A stretch of 64,000 nucleotides of DNA from Strigops habroptila (taxonomy: Eukaryota > Chordata > Aves > Psittaciformes > Psittacidae), in the NCBI RefSeq assembly GCF_004027225.2, contig NC_044302.2, forward strand, positions 36,285,449 through 36,349,448. The letters are read 5' to 3'. Within the stretch, counting starts at the first letter, position 1, and each line of letters starts with the position of its first letter. Below the pieces are notes generated by a model. The model did not search any database, was not told where the DNA came from, and saw nothing but the letters and a program-made list of their open reading frames with translations. The translations under genes were made by a program, and so were the position numbers. Shown in pieces: positions 53,001-64,000 of this stretch.

Positions 53001-56000
53001 CCACAGTAGCTTGTATATTTGGCAGGAATGGCTCTGTGGTACTCCTCCCCAACATGACCATCTTATTTTAGCCTGGCTTAACAGTATTTCTGCAAAGTTC
53101 TCATAAATCACAGCATTGAAAGGATCACTATCAACTGCAGAAGAGAGAAAAGACTTACATACAGACAAAAGAAGAGAATTATTAAAATGCTAAAGGCAGG
53201 TAGAGGTACAATAAATTGTGTTTATGCCAATTTTAGAAACTTGTTTGACTCCTGACCTTGCCCAATTTGTCTTTGCTTCCACTGCTGGTTGAGCTGAGAG
53301 ACCTCATCCTCTGTTCTTTTTGCTCTTCCACTTCAGACTTCAAGTGCTCAATATGGACGAGGTAGGCCTGCTCCTGGGCCTCTCGAGTGCTCAGTTTCAA
53401 TTCCAATGCCTTCTTCTCCTTCTCCAGCAGGTAAAGCTGTGCCTTAAGTTCTGCCATCTCCTCCTGTTGAAGAAACATTATCAGCATGCTGCTTCTTGGG
53501 ATTACATACCTAAAGGAAGACGAGGTTAAACAAGGTTTTCATTCACTCCTATTACTTGAGTGTTCTTTCCATGGGGAACACAGTCAGCATCCAGAAGGCT
53601 TTTTATAATCACCTAGAGTATTTGTCAAAAGACCAGGATATCTTGAGACTTAACTGAGTCTGATGAGCTGTGCCATCCCTTAATCAGCCTCAGAAATAAC
53701 CTCATGGGCAACAGACCAGCTAATCTGGTGCTGAAACTAGAGTAGAAGGATGAGAGAGGGTTGGGACAGCTGCTGAAATTTCTTTGGTTGTACTCTGCCC
53801 TTCCTTCAGAGACCACTGCCCTAAAAACAGGGGTGTCTGACTTTCTCGTCAAACAGCTCCCTAAATGCCAGATTCCAATTTCTTATTAATATGTAATAGA
53901 GTTGGTTTATCTCATTACAGTGGAACAGGTTTGAGGGACAAGGACAGCAGACACAGGTCGTATATTCCTGCTTCATAATACCAGCCCCTGTATTAAAATG
54001 CGTTAGTCAAAAAGGGCAACTGATGTTCATTTTTAATTTCCCTCCTCTAGATGGCCAGAATCACAACTATACACAACTGGAGGTTCACAAAATTGCACTC
54101 ACTTACGTTCTTCCAATGAGTATGATCCACGGAAGATGGACATTGGCACTTCATAGGAAGAAACTCAATTCTGAGAGCTAATTCTTGTGTGTAATTCTTC
54201 TGCCACTCCAGTATTTATGACAAGGCTGACAACTACTGTAACACAACACTTGCTGCCTGGGACAGCCTTCTGCTCTAACATCTGCTTTAACAGTGCTGGG
54301 CAAAAGTGCAGCGACTCTTCTTTCAGCACTTGCTCCCAGCTTCCCATGAAAAGCAGGTGATGGGTGTCCTGAACGAGAAGACTCTTTGTGTTTAACAACA
54401 CTTCAGCAAAGTTTCTTCCACAAAATGTCCCAGGACAACCCAGAATCCGCAAAACATTTAAAGAAATAGTCCTAAAACATAATTTACATTATGTGTTAAA
54501 AAACACTATCAAACAAAAAGACTGCCAAAACACAACAAAAAAACCAACCCCAACCCTGAATCATGTTCTCAGTGTTGAGCTTGCCATGCCCTAGGTCACC
54601 TCATGGGTGAATACCGAGTTCATGCAGCCATTTTCTGCAGTAGGGTTCAGTTCTAGACTTGTTCACTATGTAAACACCTCTGAAAAATAGAAGTTTCTTG
54701 TTGTGTGGCCAGAATAGGAGAAAAAAAATCACTATTTTTTAAAACAAAAAAAAAGTATTTGAGTCCCAAAAACATCACAGGTTGTCACCTTATCCTTCAA
54801 AAATAATGCTTTTTGTATTATATCCATTATTAACAAAGATTGTAGAAACACATATCTTTGCACATATTTAGACCAACTCTTTCTGTAGAAGAGAATCTAT
54901 GTCCCTACCAAAAATTTGATGTCTGGATTAAGTGTAAGCAGTGCACAAAGGTGTAGACAGTTACAATAGCATACAGTAATCTCAGGCAATCATTGGCTTA
55001 TTCAGAATCACCAACCATGCAAAAATGAAATCCATATCCTAGACCCCTCCAGGCTTGGAAAGATTCACATGAGCTTTAAAGTCATTCACTTATTCATCTA
55101 CTTGTTTGTGAACTGAGGGTTAGAAGCACAATCAGTTTCATCCAATGTGGTTTACACAAATTTAGTTGTTAGGCAAACTTACCATGAAGTTCCTTTGTCT
55201 ACAGTAAAGATGTAAATAATACTGATAAATAATGATGGGGCAATTTAATTACAGAAGTTGAACTAGATTGTCTGGTATACTAAAGTGTATGCATTTAGTT
55301 TCTTAAGCCTGTTTCTAAAGCCATTAATCTACTTAGCCTGCTTAGTGAAGGCTTAGAAGTAATTTGAGCAGAGTATTTTGGTCCTCATGTGAATACTCTT
55401 GACAGAGGGCTATCTATGTGGGAGGGTCATGACAAGATCTTCCCAGGCTAGAAGTTGAAGTTAGGCAAAATGAGCCTAGAAATAAGGGACATATATTTCC
55501 TAAAAAAAGGTGAATTTAACCACTGCAACAACGGATCTGTGGAACTGATGTTTTCCATCACTTGACAGTTTTAACTGAATGACTGGATGTTTGTTTGTAC
55601 TACATATCCTAGCTCAAAATAAGTTTGAGGATCAATGGTTAACTCATTTGTTCATGAAGACAGTAAGTTTAGGTCATCATATATGAATTCGTAAATTTGC
55701 ATCCTGTCCCAGAAGACATGTCATGGACTCTGAAAGCACTCCCCATGTGTACTTTCACACTAACATGTGTTAGTTTTCTCATATCAAGACAACGTGACTT
55801 TGAAACAGAGAAGCAAAGACAAAACAGGAGAAAAGCAGAAGAACCATCAACTGTCTTAAAGAGTGGAAAGGGAAAGAACAGGAAAAGAACAGGGATGGAA
55901 AGGTTGAAGTTAAAAGTTAAGGATTCTGGTATGGACCCATATAATCTGTGAGGCAGGGTGGCAAAAGTCACATTTCACATGGGAAAACTTAAGTAGCTCA

Positions 56001-59000
56001 GATTTAGTTAGAGAGTTAATTAGTCTTTACACATGCAGTATCTTTTTCCATGAAAACATGTTTTCTAAAGATAGTGTCTAAATTTCATTTCAATGACAAC
56101 ACACCTTCATATATTTACTATTCTTTGTTTTTCCTAATTACTGGGTGCTGGTGAAATATTTTGCAGTTTAACATACGTGTTTCTTCAGAGTGTGGACCTA
56201 AAGTGGCATTTACAAAATGAAACCCTGAAGGAGGTTGCAAGTGGTCACTCTTCCAGTTTTTTGCAGAAGACTTACACAACCTATGCAAATTCACAAGCTT
56301 CAAGCACTAGATCTACCAGTCAGGACTAATTAACTGAATACTGAGGAATATTTTCTACTTGCAGTCATACTGTAATGCTGAATTTGGGCGAAAACTCGAT
56401 GACAATTAAACACTCCTGACAATATAATCAGAAACACCACATCATTCTCAAAATTAAAATTTGTATTGGATGTGGTCATGTCAGAATAAAACAGCACTGA
56501 CTCTTATGTGGCAAAAAGTTCTAAAAGTCATGAAAAGGGGATTCTCGAAGGATCACAGTACACAAGGTGGAACACACCAGCCTTCAGAAGTAAAACAAGT
56601 ATCAGAGCAGATAAATGCCATGCTCTAGTTAACTGTATTTTACTACATCATACATTTGTAAGAGCATGAAATGTAACAAAGGTGGACAAGAGGATTCTTC
56701 TTAACATTTTCTGCAAAGAGTCTGTAGTCTTGAAGCACATTATGAGCAATATTATCACAACCTATACACAGAAGAGGAAAAACTATTAGTGTAGAAAGCT
56801 GAGACTTATCTACATTAAGTACTCTGAAATGCAGAAAGGCTGGAAATAAAGAATTACTTATACCCATCAGAACTAATCTCCTTGCTAACTGGGGCATGAC
56901 AACAACTGACCTCAAAGCAAGACCACTGAATAATGATAAACCACAGACCAGAATGTATTTGGAAACATAGTTAATTATTGCTTGAAGCAAAGATCTGTAT
57001 TTTATAGAAGTACTGGAAGAACACTAAGTCTTACACTCTGGATAAAAAATAAAGAAATGAACTAAATAAATAAACAGGGCAACAGAAAAACCATCCTCAA
57101 ATCATCTTTTTATGGATAATTATCATCAGTAATGAAGAACTAATGGTGTAAAGGCATTTTCAGAACATTATCAGCATAACACACAGATAAAAGAAGCAAA
57201 ATGACTGATCTGGGCATCAGTTTTTACTGGGAGTCATTAAATGAAACGTGCTAAAAGATGCAGCAGAGATTCCAACATAAATACAAGTTTCAGGAAGACA
57301 GCAGCAGGCGTAAGACCCAGCAATGCAGAAAATCCTTGAGCAGCTTAATCAAGCTGTACCATCCTTGCTAGAATGTGAAAGGGAGGGAACAAATTAAGAG
57401 CTGCTACATGATGAAGTCCTCTGCAGCACATGTGAGTCCATCTACTTCAAGTTAAATAAAATACAGTAAGGAAATTTAAGTTCCCCAACTGACTCAGAAA
57501 AAGACAGATGCATACACTATTCTGTATAAGGTACATGTTTCAAGTAGCAGATAGAAACAATACACTCAGAAAGGCCAAGACATACATAAGTCCTGCCCTT
57601 ACGTTCAGCTATGTTATAGCTTGCTGAATGTGAGCAAGATGTAATGCAGACCTAAGGAATAATCATAAATGCTAATAGGTAGCATATTCTCTTGTGACCA
57701 AAGCAAGCAGAGTGTTACTGTGCCTTTTCTAATGCTTTATGCATAGAACAAAGGCAGGAATTTCCTATTTCTACAGCAGGAGAGCACTTACCAACAAATC
57801 CATTGCAAGTTTTGACAAACCTCAGTTTTCACCATGCCCCTTTCAGAAACCTAGTAACTTCCTGCAGTTGTAAATTCCAGCAAAGTACAACAAATTATAA
57901 TGAATAACAGTTTTTATAATGAATATAAATTATAATGAATAACAAATTATAATGAATAACAGAAAACTATCAGTTTTTCTGAACTAGAAAGGACTTAAGA
58001 TGACTTCAGCCACCTGTGTAAAATGTGTGTAGTAGCACTATACAGAAACCAATCAAGAAGAAAGATTTCTTCTTCTTCTATGGACAATTCCTGCAGTGAA
58101 AACTCAATGTGTTAGGTCAAGACAAAAGTTATGAGTGTAAAACACAAGTTGGATGATCTTTTAATGAACAAAAGGATTACCAGCACTCAAAACCGTAGCA
58201 GAAATTATGATATGCAATTATTGCTGTCCCTTCCATGTCAGGGAATGCAAGAGCACTAATCACAAAGGACAGCTCTGCAGTTTGCCTTTACCTATCAATT
58301 TAAAGATAGAAGAATGGTGTACAAGAGATTTCACGTAAGATCTGGATGCAAAAGAAGAGACATGTGATATCTGAAATATACATATAATTATCTACAAATA
58401 TTTTCCAGTACATCTTGAATGCTTTAGTTGTGGGGAATATATTGCTGTTGGCCACAATATATTCTAACAACTAAAATAACTTTAAATCTTCTGACTGGTA
58501 GCAGGCAATCTTTTTTTTCTGAACTGCAAATATTGAATGCATTATTGCAAAATTGTATTTGTCATCATGGAAAAACAGCACCAGTAAGAACATAATTATA
58601 ATTTCTAGACTTAGCCAGCAGCAGCAGACCAGAACAAAAATCTATAGCTTTAGAAGCTTATAAAACTATTGGGATTTGCTGTCACACGTGATACCATCAC
58701 CTAACATATATCTGCCATTAGTTGACTAAAATAGGACTTGTCAACATGCAGAAATTAAACTTACTTAAACTGAACAAAACCCAGACAATTTCTAAATGCA
58801 GCCAAGTGCTTGTATAAGGCTTGCTTGCCTTTGATATATTCCTATGTTTTAGTTCACCTCTCGCACTCAATACAGAAGCCAAATTTAAAATGACATGAGT
58901 TCTATACCTGGTCAATAAAGGTCAGTTTTTCTCGATCACCTCCTTAGAACTCTATGTATAAATCAGGCCTGAAGGACCAGTGTTTTCTCGAAAAACTTGT

Positions 59001-59808
59001 GTTACTGCAAATCACTACACACCATACTCTTTGCTCAGGCTCTGAACAAAGCTACAGATTGCAACACAGTGCCTAGAACAGCTCTGGACTTGTGACCGAC
59101 CACTGAAGAGCATTAGGGATGGTAGCTTCTGATAGGCCATTCCTCCTCCTGTGACAACATTAAAAGGAGGTAAATTTGTTCTGCTTCAGTTCACAGATAT
59201 TCAAGATACACATTTGCAAGCTTCTAAGTAACGAACTGTCTCTTGGGAAGTTCTGTATCATGCTTTTGGTCACCCTCAAGCAACTCAGCTGCCACACCTC
59301 TCAGCCAGAGCACCATTTGTCAAGCAGACCATTCCGAGTTCAGAGCCATGGATGAAGTCCTCTCCTAATTCAAAACACATGTACTTCATCAGTATTAATG
59401 CACTGCTTCTCACTTTCTGACTTCTGGGTGTTCAGCTCTGATTGTTTTAATGAAGCTACCCTTTATTACCCAGTGATCACTACCAAAGCATCCCATGTGT
59501 GTGACTGAGAATGTTTTGTAGCACAGGGGCATTGTCAGCAGTGCAGTTAGCCTGTTGGATATAAATAAAATACCTTCATTGCCATAAGTTCCTGCATCAA
59601 GACCGCATTTTCCAGGTCTAGCCTCTGGCTGTCTCCTCGAGGTTTAACGTCATAACTAAGGGGATCAATGTGGATGCTTTCCAGCTCCAGCATTGTCAGT
59701 TTCACTGCTGCCCTGTCGTTTTTCAACTGCTGTATGTAATCCTTCAGCCGTTGCTCATCCTCCTTTGTAAATTCTGTATCGCAACTGCTTGTAGTTGAGC
59801 TGGTAGTA
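40880..59808 (-). CDS. MCC: MCC, C-terminal part (last five coding exons; gene continues past the right edge)
   Basis: MCC (mutated in colorectal cancers) is a cytoplasmic and membrane-associated coiled-coil scaffold linked to Wnt/beta-catenin restraint and cell migration. Human MCC is about 829 residues in the standard isoform. The five minus-strand exons here give the last 283 residues in a continuous frame. Diagnostic segments are [60 protein letters not shown] and the tail [10 protein letters not shown]. Long heptad-like stretches rich in Leu, Glu and Lys indicate coiled coils. The C-terminal ETSL fits a class I PDZ ligand (Thr at -2, Leu at 0), consistent with reported binding of MCC to Scribble and NHERF proteins. 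MCC converges on DCP2, tail to tail. Upstream exons must lie beyond 64,000. Confidence 0.97.
42008..42130 (-). CDS. MCC: MCC coding exon (second from last)
   Basis: The acceptor is CTTATCCAG and the donor GTAAAA. It completes Arg and encodes [20 protein letters not shown] and then [20 protein letters not shown], ending two bases into a Ser codon. Coiled coil throughout. Confidence 0.96.
42553..42690 (-). mobile_element. CR1 LINE fragment in an MCC intron
   Basis: Reversed CR1 3' sequence: AGTTGCTCCAAGCCCTGTTC, AACCTGGCCTTGAACACTTC and CTCTGGGCAACTTCTGCCAG. Both ends are truncated, and the terminal repeats are missing. Confidence 0.85.
48337..48632 (-). mobile_element. CR1 LINE, well-preserved 3' end
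   Basis: It begins with two AATCACAG-type terminal repeats (AGAATCACAGAATCACAGAA). The complete CR1 3' UTR follows, with GTTGGAAAGGACCTTAAGAT, CTGCCATGGGCAGGGACACC and GTGCCTCACCACCCTCACTG. It stops around 48,632. It is the best-conserved CR1 in the window and runs in the same direction as MCC transcription. Confidence 0.93.
51002..51047 (-). other. Near-perfect 19-bp hairpin in an MCC intron
   Basis: The left arm ATTCCATATTCCCCACACT (51,002-51,020) and the right arm AGTGTGAGGAATATGGAAT (51,029-51,047) are complementary at 18 of 19 positions around an 8-nt loop. The single mismatch is C-A on the plus strand but G-U on the minus (MCC sense) strand, so the MCC pre-mRNA form pairs fully. Confidence 0.8.
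52225..52328 (-). CDS. MCC: MCC coding exon (third from last)
   Basis: The acceptor is TTTCTCAG and the donor GTAAGC. It encodes [20 protein letters not shown], then a short acidic segment and SALR, ending two bases into an Arg codon. This is the least conserved of the five exons relative to what I recall of mammalian MCC, but phases and flanks fit. Confidence 0.92.
53257..53463 (-). CDS. MCC: MCC coding exon (fourth from last)
   Basis: A 207-bp phase-0 exon. The acceptor is TTCAACAG and the donor GTCAGG, a weaker GT site than its neighbours. The 69 residues start [19 protein letters not shown], form a strongly charged coiled coil, and end with a Ser-rich stretch and KDKLGK. Confidence 0.95.
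57891..57961. repeat. AT-rich tandem repeat
   Basis: AATTATAATGAATAAC occurs three times (near 57,892, 57,927 and 57,944), with a partial copy TATAATGAATA between the first and second. It is a short minisatellite in an MCC intron. Confidence 0.85.
58423..58475. repeat. Inverted repeat with about 20-bp arms
   Basis: TTTAGTTGTGGGGAATATAT at the left and ATATATTCTAACAACTAAA at the right pair over most of their length. The loop is short and includes CTGTTGGCC. It could be the remnant of a small palindromic element, but no target duplication is evident. Confidence 0.6.
59574..59808 (-). CDS. MCC: MCC coding exon (fifth from last)
   Basis: The acceptor is CTTTCTAG and the donor GTATTT. It completes a split Ser codon and then encodes 78 residues. 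These begin [19 protein letters not shown], a Ser/Thr-rich linker followed by coiled coil with [20 protein letters not shown], and end at ELMAMK. Confidence 0.96.
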
Positions 59809-59843
59809 CTAGAAAGAGAAAGAACAGTATTTTAAAAAAGTTT

Positions 59844-59867
59844 GGAACAAAATCTGTATTTTGTTCC
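59844..59867. repeat. Short perfect palindrome upstream of an MCC acceptor
   Basis: GGAACAAAAT and ATTTTGTTCC form a 10-bp perfect stem around CTGT. GAACAAAATCTGTAT recurs at 59,879-59,893. On the minus strand the stem lies 36-59 nt before the exon that starts at 59,808. Confidence 0.8.
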
Positions 59868-59898
59868 AGATCTGTACAGAACAAAATCTGTATCAACT

Positions 59899-59914
59899 CA
59901 CACACACACACACC
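59899..59914. repeat. CA dinucleotide microsatellite
   Basis: An uninterrupted CA run of about eight units is followed by a C-tract. It lies in an MCC intron. Confidence 0.85.
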
Positions 59915-62900
59915 CCCCACCACGAGTAGTTCATCAACACATCTGAGTCTTCCTTAAAAGTTCAGAGAAAGGACATACACAGCGTGGACTGGATGTTGCA
60001 ATGCTCAGAAGATGCAGAGGGTGTGACAAATTCAGAACATAAATTAATTCTCTAAGCTGCATGAGAAAATTGAATCATGTGACAATTTCCCTGCAAAGCC
60101 AGGTATTTAGTGACACGTAAGTGAAGTACAGTTTCTGGAATCACATCTTCTGAAACCAGATTTTTAATAGAAAAAAGAAAATAAATAGCTACTGAAGATT
60201 TCTTAGCAGTACCCTAGCACAGCAAGCTTCTCTGCTGCTCACACACTAAGTCTTCATCTTCTCTGGGAAGAAGCATCTGCTAAAAAAGAAAGCAGCAGTC
60301 CAGTCTTCACTGATCTTTGCTGACAGCAATATGAGTTATCAGCTTAGACATTTTTAATGGACACTTGTAGGAATCAACTGGAGCAGAATTACACTGGTAA
60401 TTGTCAGGAGTACACTGACATTCTTTCAATTCATGTTAAGATGCATTCCTCAGTTCACTGACAATTTTTCAGGGCTGGAGGGCTTAAAACTCCTAAGTTA
60501 GTAGAATTTTTAATAAAAAGTCATCATCAGACTTTGCAGAACTTCTCCTACCTACAAACAAATGACTGCCTATTAGTTTGCCTCACAAATCTTTACACGG
60601 AGACTGCACAAAGGGAGAACTAATGCCTTAGAGCAATGGTGGCTCAGTGCTGCCTACCCACTTACACACGTCAGTGCTGCAGAGGGCCAAGACTGATACC
60701 ACCATAGCATTCCAGGGCTGAATATAATTGCAATAATACTAAAGGAAAATAAAATGCCATGTTGTTTCTATAACCTCACTCAAAGCTGTCTGCTGTCTCC
60801 TGAGGTCCTGTAATCAGCTGCCGGGTGAAGGATAAGTCATCCATTAACTGTGCTTGTCTGGAATGCGAGATGATCTCAGTTATCATCAGGGGAATAAATC
60901 ACTTTCTGTATCAAATTGCACTGCTGTTCAACATTTTTGTACGAAGAAAAAAAGCCTCACCCACTACATGCTGTAGGAATCAGGATGAATCCTAAAATAT
61001 ATTCCGCATGTGAAAAAGGGGAAACCTATCAAGACAGGCTTGATTTTTCTCTTTTCTTTTGGTTCTACTGCAGCTAAAGCTGAATGATTTTTAAGTGCCT
61101 CTAATTGCCAATCTTCCCACAAATTCCAAGCACAGCCTTGGAGGAGATGAAGAATTGGCAGGCCTACAAAGACTTTTCAAAATCCTTCCCTCTCATGAAA
61201 TACCGCATTACAGTTCTTTACCACAGTTTTATCTATCAATTTCCCATTTTTTCCTTCCTCTTCTTAGGGATAATAGGTGCCATATTTACCACAAGTGTAA
61301 ACTGGTCTTTGCTTTTGTCTTCTACCATTACTATCTGCAGTGAAGCTAAAAACACCCATTACCTACACTACATAAAAGCCCTTCCAGACTGAAACAAATT
61401 TGTGTTCATAGAATGATTTGGGTTGGCATAGTTTTAGCTTTTCATTAGAGAATGTTGAAACCGTAAAGCAAGATTTATTGAGTCTAAAGATACTTTTCTG
61501 AAGTAGACAGTGATATAAAAATCATAGGGATAACAATGTGAAAATACTTTATTCTGTACCGAAGTCATGTTGCAAGTTTCCTCAGCACCTAAAGCAATTG
61601 CACAGTTTTTCTGGATTAAATATAAAACAGCTGCTGTTGGAGGAAGAATAACTTTTAAAACCTACACAGGCTTCAAATCTTGGGACGCAAAGAGCTCATC
61701 TCAGTTTTCTTCGCTTGCCAAGGGGAAAAAAAAACCAACCTAGCTCTCCTGCTGAGAATGAAACCTGAGTAGAAATGCAGAAGGTCTACTGCTATGTTCT
61801 GTTGGACCTTGTACTCATTGAATAATCACAGATTTTGGCCCTTAAAGATCCACAGCTATGCACATATGTTTTTTGGGGGGAGCAGTCCAAACTGAGCAAG
61901 GCAGTCTGGGTTGTTGCCAGTGGTACTCAAGCTGCTTTTACGTCAGTCCTGGCTGGCTGCCTGCCTGTCTGCAGCTGAGTTGGTTCCTCTGGTGCATTGC
62001 TAGCAAGTTGCTCTTCTTCTCTTTTTTCTTTTTTTTCTTTTCTTGTAAAAAGGTGAGAGGAGCATAGCAATAAAGCTGTCTCAGCCTCTCAGCCAGCACA
62101 CAATAAACCTTTTCTCTCCTCTCCCCCTCCCATTTAGCAACAAGATTCTACCCAGAAGACTTGGAAGCAGAAAGCTGGGGTACGAAGCCCACTTCGGACT
62201 GTTGTAAAAATAAGGCTGGATGATGAGGGATGGAAACACACTGCAGTGATTCTGAACTCCCACAGAACAGCTCTGCCAGAGTGTGTTCCCTCAAAAGCCC
62301 CATCATACAGCTCTCCATAATACTAGTGCATTGCTGCGCTATTTAAGGCCCACAGCTGGTGAGCATATGACCTTGAGTTTCAGATATTGCTCTCTCTTCT
62401 TAACAGCAATGAGGACAAATGAAAACAGACTGACAGAATGCGTATGTAGTATAACGCATCCATCCAAAAACTGCGTGAAACTCTTGCAAAAGATGTGCAG
62501 TTTCTCATGTCTGAAGCATACAGGTAAGGACAGAGAAAGGATCATAATTTCATCACACTTGGAGGGAACACAACAACAATCTGCTCATTCTCACTGCTGT
62601 TGTATTCATAACAAGCAAGAGAAATGTTCTTCCCACTTGCTTTATCCCTCCAGTCTTTTACAATAATGTCATGCCTGGATGATGTCAATTTTCATACACA
62701 GCCTGTGGAAAATATGCAGGTCGATCTAGCATGATGTGCAGTTTTATTTGCTGGCATGCATGTGTGTGTTCACATGCACGTGTGTATATGAAACTCAGCT
62801 GATGGATATAAATGAGGCTTCCAATAGTGCCTATGTGTGAGTAACTTCTGTACAAGATTTTGTCCATAAAACTCTGTAAGCTTCAGTTCATCTGTTAAAA

Positions 62901-64000
62901 ATCAAGTCAATAAATAAATGTGCAACTCAGCAATTGTGCAGACAATACAGAAATTGATAGAACTACAATGCTGTCAGAACAAAATCCACAAAACTTGCTT
63001 GAATGTCTGCATGCAGCCGTACACTTTAAAAAATGCCTTTGATACAGAGTATAAGCAGGCCACCATCTTGTAGGTGAATGCTGTGGCTTGAGACATGAAG
63101 GAGCACAAAGCCAAAAGATAGTGACTTCCTGAGAAACTGAAAAATACTCCAACCAGCCAAAAGACAAACAACAGTATATTTGGCTAAAGTTAGAACCTTT
63201 GGTGAAACTACTCTGCTTCCTTCTGAGAATAGTTCAGTCTGGCAATGAAGTGCTAAATAACAAAGATATATCCCAACAGATATCTTAAAATAACTTATTT
63301 GCACACTTCAGCCAAGATAATCTTGTCTGTCAGCTACTTATCTGAAATCTGAGGTGATTCTGATGAGAGATACAGTCCTACATTTGGCTGAGTTCAGATA
63401 TTCTGTGACATTGTGTAACACTGAAAAGAATTCCCTTCGCATGTAAGAGACCAGATCTTTTCCCCCATGAATCCAGATGTAAGGTTGGGCTTACTAGCAC
63501 TGCAGAGAATAAAAGCCACTGTTTTCAATTGGTATTACAAGCAGAGTCCTTCTCTTTTGTTTCCTTCTTTTTAAGGTGCAGTCAAACCTTGTCGGCAATG
63601 TTTGTTAGCTTCAGACCATTAAAATAATTATGACTTCCAACTACACTGCAGACCTATTTCTATTTTCAAAAAATGAATTGGTAACGTTGTGCTGCTGCCA
63701 ACTAAATAATTTGAGATGCTTGCTATTATTTTTATCTACTTCAGCAGTAACAACCTCTGCGATGCTCTTTCATTGCATTTCATTCATTTATATCTGAGTT
63801 GCTCCCTTTTACATTCCTAACCACTTGTCACTAGTGGCTCACCAAGTATTTATTCCCAGTAATACATTCAGCATTGACATTCAGAATCTCATTTGAATTG
63901 CCAAAGCGAAAGATGGGTCAACAATTGCATTTATGTTCCTATTCTACGGGATTCTGAACAGCAAGCAGAATTACTCATTTGTCACAAGTCTCAGCCAAGA

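Larger units (their letters stand above)
52329..59573 (-). other. MCC introns flanking the fourth-from-last exon
   Basis: A 928-bp intron (52,329-53,256) and a 6.1 kb intron (53,464-59,573). They are AT-rich and nearly repeat-free. Local structure includes an AT-rich tandem repeat (57,891-57,961) and an inverted repeat (58,423-58,475). No other exon or RNA gene is recognised. Confidence 0.7.
59809..64000 (-). other. MCC intron (partial) to the right edge
   Basis: No further MCC exon is recognised. The stretch contains a CA microsatellite (about 59,899-59,914), a possible CR1 3' tip (TTCATAGAATGATTTGGGTT near 61,407), a T-rich run near 62,020-62,043 and a TG-rich run near 62,758-62,790. The upstream exons, expected to encode the segment before the Ser/Thr-rich linker, must lie further right. 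Confidence 0.65.

Noticed and set aside
60790-60867. Possible extra MCC exon on the minus strand (open 78-bp frame between CCAG and GTGAGG)
   Set aside because: The frame reads plausibly, but its sequence does not match what I recall of the MCC segment before the Ser/Thr-rich linker. It would also create Asp, not Ser, at the next junction. A 25-codon open frame between AG and GT is expected by chance.

Overview
This window is vertebrate nuclear DNA, almost certainly from a bird. It has spliced genes with long introns, CpG-island promoters, many CR1 (chicken repeat 1) LINE fragments and solo LTRs of avian endogenous-retrovirus type. There is no sign of a bacterial, organellar or phage genome. 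The gene order REEP5 (minus) - DCP2 (plus) - MCC (minus) matches human chromosome 5q22, a segment I expect to lie on the bird Z chromosome (inference).

Layout. Positions 1-4,431 hold the 5' end of REEP5 on the minus strand: two coding exons, with the rest of the gene beyond the left edge. A solo LTR (1,639-2,216) lies in its intron. A CpG island (about 4,020-4,830) marks the REEP5 promoter. From 4,850 to about 10,960 is intergenic DNA with two CR1 fragments. A second CpG island (about 10,960-12,300) carries the DCP2 promoter, with three evenly spaced inverted CCAAT boxes. DCP2 is complete on the plus strand: 11 coding exons from 11,726 to 31,391 give a 417-residue mRNA-decapping enzyme with an intact Nudix box. 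Its 3' UTR probably runs to about 33.8 kb and perhaps to about 37.7 kb. The 3' end of MCC converges on it from the right. Five last coding exons of MCC lie between 59,808 and 40,880, followed by a probable 3.3 kb 3' UTR ending near 37,550. The upstream MCC exons are beyond the right edge.

The most unusual signals are in DCP2 splicing and its transposon load. Intron 2 is a minor-spliceosome (U12) AT-AC intron with textbook donor and branch-site sequences. Intron 10 appears to use a GC donor. Intron 7 has been invaded by two LTRs, one of which stops about 20 nt before exon 8, so the usual branch-point zone is now LTR DNA. Intron 2 contains a CR1 split by another LTR of the same family, with a perfect 5-bp target duplication.

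The three genes are not a pathway. REEP5 shapes tubular endoplasmic reticulum, DCP2 removes the mRNA 5' cap in cytoplasmic decay, and MCC is a coiled-coil scaffold with a C-terminal PDZ-binding tail. Their adjacency is old synteny. I found no RNA genes, CRISPR arrays or prokaryotic-style systems, and no clearly new multi-gene system. The notable content is splice-site biology and retroelement insertion.
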